In this document: positions 1 through 5,028 of the stretch, one piece after another | Position numbering within the stretch: position 1 is the first letter of the stretch | How the letters are laid out: every line of letters begins with the position of its first letter | Origin: Acidobacteriota bacterium | GTDB taxonomy: Bacteria; Acidobacteriota; Terriglobia; Bryobacterales; Bryobacteraceae | Assembly: GCA_026394095.1 (NCBI GenBank) | Contig: JAPKYY010000368.1 | Coordinates: forward strand, 1-6,142 | Direction: 5' to 3' | Length of the DNA: 6,142 nt | Position numbers and translations under genes: made by a program | Notes under the pieces: generated by a model | The model's input: only the letters and a program-made list of their open reading frames with translations | What the model was told of the DNA's origin: nothing | The model's database searches: none

Positions 1-1
1 G

Positions 2-706
2 TTCATCCAGGGAAGAAGGCGAGTGATCGCCGGTTGGGAAGCAGGCTTCGAGGGAATGAAAGTAGGAGGCAAGCGGCGGCTCTTCATCCCCTATCAAATG
101 GCTTATGGGGAACAGGGCCGAGGAGCAATCCCACCAAAATCTGAATTGATCTTCGACGTTGAACTACTAGGCGCAGAAGACGTCAAGCCAGCCGTCGCGG
201 CAATCGATCTGATGAACCCGTTCGAAGCTGCTGCTTCAAAAATGCTGGATTTGGCAAAAGCGCTTCCAGAAGAAAAGCTCGACTGGCGCCCCGCACCCGG
301 TGTGCGCAGCTTTCGGGAAATACTTCTGCACGTAGCCTACGACACAAAACTCTTTCTGTGGGTTGCCAGCGACAACCCTCCAATGGATCTTATGATGCAA
401 CGCTTCAAAGACCAGGCGAAAAAAGAATCAGAACCGCTTGCGAAAGAAAAGGTTGTTGAGACCTTAGCCGAGAGCTTTGAAGCGGTAAGAAAGGTTCTGC
501 CCACGCTTCGCCCCGCAGTCCTCGAACCGTTAATCAGCGAGGGCGCCGCAACCACTTGTCAAAGTGAGCCATCGTGCGAGCCCAGGCATCAGCGGCAGCA
601 GTTGCATTGTAAGCCGCGCCAGTATCGTTGTGAAAGGCATGCCCAACACCCTCGTATACGTGCAGCCCATAGGTCTTGTTCGCGGTGCTCATCAGCCCAG
701 CGGTAA
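2..706 (+). CDS. FKBP-type peptidyl-prolyl isomerase fused to a DinB-like domain; 5' partial and C-terminally aberrant
   Basis: The frame is open at the left edge, so the true start lies outside; a GTG at 23 is an internal Val. Numbering visible codons from base 2, residues 1-57 are the C-terminal half of an FKBP domain. The pocket residues V8, I9, W12, Y35, I43 and F51 line up with FKBP12 positions, and the segments GMKVGGKRR and AIPPKSELIFDVELL are typical of bacterial FKBPs, which catalyse cis-trans isomerisation of prolyl bonds. After a short linker, residues about 68-180 resemble DinB/YfiT four-helix proteins: LDWRPAPGVRSFREILLHVA carries the usual first metal-ligand His (H110). The later DinB histidines (the H..HH region) are absent. 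From about base 535 the frame reads the antisense of the neighbouring hydrolase gene, giving a Cys/Arg/His-rich tail of some 57 codons ending in TAA at 704-706. FKBP assignment is firm and DinB fairly firm. The C-terminus is probably the product of a deletion or an assembly join. Confidence 0.8.
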   Translation, partial: FIQGRRRVIAGWEAGFEGMKVGGKRRLFIPYQMAYGEQGRGAIPPKSELIFDVELLGAEDVKPAVAAIDLMNPFEAAASKMLDLAKALPEEKLDWRPAPGVRSFREILLHVAYDTKLFLWVASDNPPMDLMMQRFKDQAKKESEPLAKEKVVETLAESFEAVRKVLPTLRPAVLEPLISEGAATTCQSEPSCEPRHQRQQLHCKPRQYRCERHAQHPRIRAAHRSCSRCSSAQR

Positions 707-1448
707 GCTGCATATTCCGGGTCAGCGCGCGATCTGTTTCAGCATACACAGCTAATACGGGTGTGCTGATCTTCGCAATGTCTTCCGCCGTCGATGGCAC
801 CGGAGTTCCGTAAAATGGCGCAGCCGCTGCAATCTCGGGCACGTTTACAATCAGATCCCAGGTCACACCACCGCCTGCACAAAAACCCACCACTCCAATA
901 CGGTCATGGATCACAAAGTTATCCTGCCGTTTCAGGAAGTCCAGCGAGCTGATCACATCGGCACGCCGGTCAATCGGGTTGGTTCGGTTGTAAGCTGCAG
1001 CAAGCTGGGTTGGGTCTGTAAATTGAGCAGTGCCACCCTGCCGGCTTAGCAAGTCTACGCCCAATGCTGCATAGCCTGCCTTAGCAACACGCCGCGTAAC
1101 ATCACGGATGTGTTCCACCAGTCCTCGATTTTCGTGAATCACAAGCACACCCGGCTGCCGTTCAACCCGCGCGCGCTTCGGAATTACAAAGTAACCGAAC
1201 ATCGAGGAGCCTTCGCCCGCAAAGGTTACATCGCGCGCTTCGATATCAGGATCATTTTCAGCGACACGCAGCCCAGGAGGCACAGGCGTCGATTGCGCAT
1301 TCATTTCTTCGTATCCACTAAGAGCAACCATGGCCGCAGCCATGCTCCCAGTGATCTTCAAAACGCGTTCGATCAGCTCTCGCCGCCCAAACGCACCGTC
1401 CACGTAAAGGTGGACCAACTCTCCAATTGGACTGTTGTCTTCGTTCAT
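534..1448 (-). CDS. dienelactone hydrolase family protein with a twin-arginine-like N-terminus
   Basis: This 304-residue alpha/beta hydrolase belongs to the dienelactone hydrolase family (ClcD/YghX-like), whose members hydrolyse lactone or ester bonds. The nucleophile motif is VGFCAGGG with Cys190, followed by Asp239 (AETDRAL) and His270 (GVGHAFHND), forming the Cys-Asp-His triad. E106 in HENRGL matches the family's active-site Glu. Residues 20-45 (FGRRELIERV followed by a short Ala/Met-rich stretch) resemble a Tat signal with Arg22-Arg23, although the residues after the arginines depart from consensus, so export is inferred. The start at 1448 is chosen because GAGG lies 8 bases upstream on the minus strand; an ATG 13 codons earlier would add MSCGRICCNEVSL without a good ribosome site. 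The C-terminus looks natural for the family (AWARTMAHFDKWL), so this gene is complete even though its last 173 bases overlap the opposite-strand frame. It is divergent from the reductase gene. Substrate unknown. Confidence 0.9.
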   Translation of the reverse strand: MNEDNSPIGELVHLYVDGAFGRRELIERVLKITGSMAAAMVALSGYEEMNAQSTPVPPGLRVAENDPDIEARDVTFAGEGSSMFGYFVIPKRARVERQPGVLVIHENRGLVEHIRDVTRRVAKAGYAALGVDLLSRQGGTAQFTDPTQLAAAYNRTNPIDRRADVISSLDFLKRQDNFVIHDRIGVVGFCAGGGVTWDLIVNVPEIAAAAPFYGTPVPSTAEDIAKISTPVLAVYAETDRALTRNMQLTAGLMSTANKTYGLHVYEGVGHAFHNDTGAAYNATAAADAWARTMAHFDKWLRRPR

Positions 1449-1511
1449 TAGTGAAACCTCGTTACAACAGATTCTTCCACAACTCACGCCCGCTCCGCTA
1501 TCCTTCAGGTG
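1449..1511. promoter_or_regulatory. divergent intergenic region between the hydrolase and reductase genes
   Basis: These 63 bases must hold the start signals of both flanking genes. On the minus strand a GAGG (plus-strand CCTC at 1457-1460) sits 8 bases before the hydrolase ATG and is the clearest Shine-Dalgarno in the window. On the plus strand no Shine-Dalgarno is positioned for the reductase. Instead TTCCAC (1475-1480), an 18-base spacer and TATCCT (1499-1504) form a plausible weak sigma-70-like promoter that would place transcription initiation at or next to the ATG at 1512. No convincing minus-strand promoter pair or operator palindrome was recognised. Confidence 0.5.
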
Positions 1512-2099
1512 ATGACAAGAATCGACGACGTTAGCTTTGACCTCCTCTTCGGAGAAGCCCGCACTTTTCCCGCCTTCCAGAACATCCCGGTAGACCCAGC
1601 ATTACTGGTTCAGATTTACGACCAGATGAAGATGGGCCCAACCGCCAAGAACTGCAGCCCACTTCTCATCATCTTCGTCAGCACCCCCGAAGAAAAAGAA
1701 AAGCTCAAGCCCTGCCTCATGCCGGGCAACGTGAACCAAACCATGCAGGCCCCGGTCACAGCGATCTTCGCAGACGACCTCGACTTCTACAAGAAGATGG
1801 ATCGCCTCTGGCCACACTCAACCGTCCTGCCCATCTTCGAAGGCAAACCGGAATTCACCGAGCGCTTCGCCTTCCGCAACGGCACTCTGCAAGCGGCCTA
1901 CTTCATGATCGCCGCCCGTGGCCTCGGCCTCGATTGCGGCCCCATGTCCGGCTTCGATAACGCCGCCGTAGACCAGGCCTTCCTCGCCGGCACAAGCTAT
2001 AAATCGAACTTCCTCTGCAACCTCGGTTACGGCGAAAAATCCAAACTCCGTCCCCGTGGCCCACGCCTCCCCTTCGACGAAGTCGCTAAGATCGTCTAG
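1512..2099 (+). CDS. rutE: malonic semialdehyde reductase RutE-type, nitroreductase superfamily
   Basis: The product has 195 residues (196 if the GTG at 1509 is used), close to E. coli RutE. RutE is an FMN-dependent nitroreductase-fold enzyme that reduces malonic semialdehyde to 3-hydroxypropionate in the Rut uracil-degradation pathway, in the cytosol. From memory of the E. coli protein, shared blocks include LLFGEART (11-18), MGPTAKNCSP (41-50), GNVNQTMQAPVTAI (72-85), FRN (121-123) with the following QAAY, GLDCGPMSGFD (139-149), KSN (164-166) and NLGYGEKSKL (170-179) followed by PRLPFDE. The colinear match over the full length makes the family call strong. No other rut gene is visible, so the physiological substrate may be another semialdehyde, enal or quinone. 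The ATG at 1512 is preferred because the family N-terminus aligns there and a -10-like TATCCT ends 7 bases upstream. There is no Shine-Dalgarno. The TAG stop overlaps the next gene's GTG by one base. Confidence 0.88.
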   Translation: MTRIDDVSFDLLFGEARTFPAFQNIPVDPALLVQIYDQMKMGPTAKNCSPLLIIFVSTPEEKEKLKPCLMPGNVNQTMQAPVTAIFADDLDFYKKMDRLWPHSTVLPIFEGKPEFTERFAFRNGTLQAAYFMIAARGLGLDCGPMSGFDNAAVDQAFLAGTSYKSNFLCNLGYGEKSKLRPRGPRLPFDEVAKIV

Positions 2100-3139
2100 T
2101 GCTTCTACCTGCATTGATGATGTCGATCGGCTGGGCCCTGCGCGGCTCAATCGGCGGCGGCCCCCTGGGCGCAATGATCCCCGGTGCCCTCTGGGCCATG
2201 GCCATTGCCTACCAAAAGAAATGGACCGCCCGTGAAGCCAGCCTCTTCATCGGCCTCTGCACCATCGGTATCGGCCTCGGCGGCCAGGAAACTTACGGCC
2301 AAACCATCGGCCTCTTTCGAGATCCAGACACCCGCCTCTGGGGCCTTCTCGGTCTTACAATCAAGGGTGCCGTCTGGGGCCTTCTCGGCGGTGTCATCAT
2401 CAGCCTCGCCTGGCTCATGCCCACGCGCCCCGTGCGTGTCTCCCTCTTTCTGATTGCCGCAACCCAGGCCGGCTGGATGCTCATCAATCAACCCAAGCTC
2501 ATCTATTTCTCTAACCGCCTCATCCGCCCACGAGAAGAAATCTGGGCCGGCCTCGCGCTCTCGGCCTTGGCTGTCCTTTTGCTCGTCCGCAACCCGATCG
2601 CCTACCGCTTCGCTCTCTGGGGCACCCTCGGTGGCGCACTCGGCTTCGGCGGCGGCACCTTCTTCAACCTGGTCCCCATCCAGGACTTCCCCGGCTGGAA
2701 GATGATGGAATTCACCTTCGGCCTCATCCTCGGCGCGCTGCTGACCAAAGCAATTCCAGACACAACCCCAATTGAAGCCAAACCCTGGAAGGCCTGGTAT
2801 CAAGTCAGCTACCCACTGCTAGCCCTACTCACCGTCGGCGTGGACCTCACCCTGCAAGTCCGCTTCGCTTTCACCGCAGTCACCTCAATCCTCATTCTGA
2901 TCCTTGCCATTGCCCCGCAACTCGGCTGGACCATTGGCCTCAGCGTCACCCTGGCCGCCGCCTGCTGGGAACTCAACCCAACCCATCCCAACTGGGCCAT
3001 CGCCCTCGCCCTCCTACCGCCAGGCATCCTCGCCTGGTGGCAATCGACACAAGAAAACTTCCACCTCAAAGCAATGCTCCTCCTCTTGCTCACCTGTTGC
3101 TGGATCTACTGCCTCGAATACTTGCCAATTTTCCGATAG
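2099..3139 (+). CDS. polytopic membrane protein of unknown function
   Basis: I do not recognise a named family. The 346-residue product is very hydrophobic, with roughly 10-12 possible membrane segments near residues 22-38, 48-66, 82-107, 113-129, 148-164, 170-190, 203-218, 234-252, 257-273, 275-290, 298-315 and 324-343. Glycine-rich turns stand out: RGSIGGGPLGAMIPGA (15-30), GIGLGGQETYGQTIG (57-71) and LGGALGFGGGTFFN (177-190). Such loops between helices are common in transporters and channels, but no transporter signature is evident. A more polar loop (about 219-232) separates a glycine-rich N-terminal two-thirds from a Trp/Leu-rich C-terminal third. The GTG start overlaps the reductase stop (TAGTG), implying translational coupling; ATG codons at 2117 and 2120 are alternative starts that would drop six or seven residues. 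No Shine-Dalgarno is seen. The next gene, a secreted protein, begins 12 bases after the stop, so an envelope or transport role for the pair is a reasonable inference only. Confidence 0.75.
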   Translation: MLLPALMMSIGWALRGSIGGGPLGAMIPGALWAMAIAYQKKWTAREASLFIGLCTIGIGLGGQETYGQTIGLFRDPDTRLWGLLGLTIKGAVWGLLGGVIISLAWLMPTRPVRVSLFLIAATQAGWMLINQPKLIYFSNRLIRPREEIWAGLALSALAVLLLVRNPIAYRFALWGTLGGALGFGGGTFFNLVPIQDFPGWKMMEFTFGLILGALLTKAIPDTTPIEAKPWKAWYQVSYPLLALLTVGVDLTLQVRFAFTAVTSILILILAIAPQLGWTIGLSVTLAAACWELNPTHPNWAIALALLPPGILAWWQSTQENFHLKAMLLLLLTCCWIYCLEYLPIFR

Positions 3140-3142
3140 ACT
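3137..3142 (+). promoter_or_regulatory. candidate -10 element (TAGACT) before the secreted toroid gene
   Basis: TAGACT matches the TATAAT consensus at four of six positions and ends 9 bases before the ATG at 3152. Its first three bases are the stop codon of the membrane-protein gene. The same hexamer at the same distance precedes the ATG at 5029. The -35 side is poor here (TCGAAT at 3114-3119, 17-base spacer, three of six matches), so this may be coincidence. Confidence 0.3.
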
Positions 3143-3151
3143 CATCTACCG

Positions 3152-5002
3152 ATGACTCCTCGTCTGCTCTGCCTCATAGCCACTGCCACAATTCTGTCCG
3201 CGCAAGGCCCCGTATTGAAGGTCGATTCCCCGATGCCTCCTCCGGCCTGGGCACTCATGGAACGCGCCTTGCTCAAAGCAAACTCCGATGCCGCGCGAGC
3301 CTTCTACAAGCGCTACGTTGACGAAAAAGGCTATCTCCTCCACACCCCTCGCTGGGGCACCCTCGATGGCCCCGACGACGCTATCGAAACCTTCCACAAC
3401 TGGACCCTTCTCCATGCCCTCGGTGGTGACGACGACCTGATGACCATGTTCAACAAGGCGCAGGAAGGCCACCTCAAGCAATACAGCGAGCTCCGCACCA
3501 AACAAACCAAACTGGCCGAAAACGGTGCTTACTACAAAGAGTTCATCACCATGTCCGACTGGTTCCACACCGGCGAAGGCATGCGCGCCTTCCTCCTCGC
3601 CGGCCTCTCACAACCCAACGACACCCTCTACAAAAACCGCATGCAACGCTTCGCCGGCCTCTACATGAACGAAGACCCGGAAGCCCCCAACTACGACGCC
3701 AAACACAAAATCATCCGCAGCATCTGGACCGGCTCCAAGGGCCCCATGCTCGATCGCGCCACCGTCTACGACTGGGTCGGCGACGCTGTCCCCGGCAGCT
3801 TCCACCTCCTGCACAACGCAGCCTCCAAGTCGCAGATGCTCGACATGGCCAAGTACTACCCGAAGATGCTCGCCCACTGTACCGAGTACCTTGATTCTGC
3901 CGGTGACATCCACTTGAATCTCGCCGCCACCATCCTCCACCTGAATTCCTTCATGCTCACAGGCGACAAAAAATATCGCGATTGGACGCTCGAATATCTG
4001 AATGCATGGAAAGAGCGCGCTGCAGCCACCGGCGGCATGATCCCCTCAAACATCGGCCTCGACGGCAAACTCGGCGGCGAGCACAACGGCCAATGGTGGA
4101 AGGGCACCTATGGCTGGAACTTCACCATCTTCGACGGCGAACTGGAAAAGATCGCCCACCGCAACTACTTCATGCACGGTGCCTGGCCCGGCTTCAGCAA
4201 TGCCTTCCTCCTCAGCGGAGACACAAGCTACATCGGCGTCCTTCGCAAGCAGATGGAATTGCTCTACGCCAACCGCAAAACCGAAAACGGCAAAACCCTT
4301 TACCCGCAAATGTACGGCGATCCACGCGGCTACAAATTCAACGGCAAGCCCGAGTGGTATCACTTCACCGACAACTCCTTCTCAGACCGTATGACCGAAA
4401 TCTACCTTTGGTCGATGGATCGAGAAGATTTCAAGCGCATCCCAACCAAGCCAGCCTGGCTCAATTACGTCGAAGGCAACGATCCAACCTACCCGGAGAA
4501 AGCGCTAACCAAGGCCTTCAGCAACATCCGCGCCGACATACAGAAGATGAACGAAGACCCCACCACCCCAGACACCCGTCTGGCCGACTACCTCCTCGAC
4601 TCAATGCCAGTCAATACCGACGATCTGCTCAACCTCACCACCGGCGGCTATTTCGCAAACGGCCGCATCTGGGTTCTGCATTCGCGCTTCCGCTACTTCG
4701 ACCCCGAGAAGAGGCGCGCAGGCCTGCCAGAAGATGTCGCAGCACTAGTCGATCAACTCGGCAATGACACCGCCAGCGTCACCCTGGTAAACACCAACCC
4801 GGTAGAACCCAGAACCGTTACGATCCAGGCTGGCGGCTATGCCGAACACCAGTTCAACAGCGTAACTGCCAACGGCAAGACGACACCGATCCAAGGCCGG
4901 CACATCACACTCCAACTCGCCCCCGGCGCCGGAACCAGGCTCAACTTCGCCATGCGCCGGTATCAGAACGCACCAACATTCCACTTCCCTTGGAATCAAT
5001 AG
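3152..5002 (+). CDS. secreted protein with probable alpha/alpha-toroid (six-hairpin-like) domain and C-terminal beta-sandwich
   Basis: The 616-residue protein starts with a signal peptide: n-region MTPR, h-region LLCLIATATIL, likely cleavage near Ala17, so it should act outside the cytoplasm. Residues about 30-520 are mainly helical, with alternating aromatic and acidic blocks: DGPDDAIETFHNWTLLHALGG (residues 72-92), WFHTGEGMRAFLLAGL (137-152), IGLDGKLGGEHNGQWWKGTYGW (301-322). This recalls alpha/alpha-barrel proteins such as six-hairpin glycosidases, polysaccharide lyases or linalool-dehydratase-like enzymes, but I cannot assign a family. Candidate catalytic or binding residues are D75, D76, E79, H82, E310, H311 and W315-W316. 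Residues about 535-605 look like a small beta-sandwich (TLVNTNPVEPRTVTIQAG, then HITLQLAPGAG), an accessory-domain pattern common in secreted carbohydrate-active enzymes. The tail TFHFPW is probably structural. The ATG at 3152 is the only start retaining the signal peptide. No Shine-Dalgarno precedes it. Carbohydrate substrate is inferred; a non-sugar substrate is possible. Confidence 0.85.
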   Translation: MTPRLLCLIATATILSAQGPVLKVDSPMPPPAWALMERALLKANSDAARAFYKRYVDEKGYLLHTPRWGTLDGPDDAIETFHNWTLLHALGGDDDLMTMFNKAQEGHLKQYSELRTKQTKLAENGAYYKEFITMSDWFHTGEGMRAFLLAGLSQPNDTLYKNRMQRFAGLYMNEDPEAPNYDAKHKIIRSIWTGSKGPMLDRATVYDWVGDAVPGSFHLLHNAASKSQMLDMAKYYPKMLAHCTEYLDSAGDIHLNLAATILHLNSFMLTGDKKYRDWTLEYLNAWKERAAATGGMIPSNIGLDGKLGGEHNGQWWKGTYGWNFTIFDGELEKIAHRNYFMHGAWPGFSNAFLLSGDTSYIGVLRKQMELLYANRKTENGKTLYPQMYGDPRGYKFNGKPEWYHFTDNSFSDRMTEIYLWSMDREDFKRIPTKPAWLNYVEGNDPTYPEKALTKAFSNIRADIQKMNEDPTTPDTRLADYLLDSMPVNTDDLLNLTTGGYFANGRIWVLHSRFRYFDPEKRRAGLPEDVAALVDQLGNDTASVTLVNTNPVEPRTVTIQAGGYAEHQFNSVTANGKTTPIQGRHITLQLAPGAGTRLNFAMRRYQNAPTFHFPWNQ

Positions 5003-5019
5003 CCAGATTGCGCTAGACT
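4990..5019 (+). promoter_or_regulatory. candidate promoter for the Asp-box propeller gene
   Basis: TTGGAA (4990-4995), an 18-base spacer and TAGACT (5014-5019) each match the sigma-70-type consensus at four of six positions. Initiation about seven bases beyond the -10 would fall near 5026, leaving a leader of at most a few bases before the ATG at 5029. The -35 lies inside the last codons of the toroid gene and the -10 in the 26-base gap. A GGAG at 5024-5027 ends one base before the ATG, too close for normal Shine-Dalgarno use. Confidence 0.4.
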
Positions 5020-5028
5020 GCGCGGAGT

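Noticed and set aside
564..755. Short plus-strand frame as a possible frameshifted continuation of the DinB domain
   Set aside because: Its translation shows no DinB His motif or helical pattern; it lies antisense to the conserved C-terminal region of the hydrolase.
1110..1451. Plus-strand frame opposite the hydrolase N-terminal region
   Set aside because: His/Arg/Phe-rich shadow with no start signal; the minus strand encodes a recognisable enzyme.
2147..2803. Long minus-strand open frame (218 codons) opposite the membrane-protein gene
   Set aside because: Its Glu/Ala/Gly-rich translation is typical of an antisense shadow of C-ending codons, and the plus-strand frame shows coherent membrane segments.
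3146..3568. Minus-strand frame opposite the start of the toroid gene
   Set aside because: Val/Glu/Gly-rich antisense shadow; the plus strand there encodes a clear signal peptide and domain start.
3982..4767. 261-codon plus-strand open frame inside the toroid gene
   Set aside because: Arg/His/Pro/Gln-rich translation without domain features; it is a +1 shadow of the real secreted protein.
5024..5027. GGAG as a Shine-Dalgarno for the Asp-box gene
   Set aside because: It ends one base before the ATG, closer than functional Shine-Dalgarno spacing; no downstream start would keep the signal peptide.
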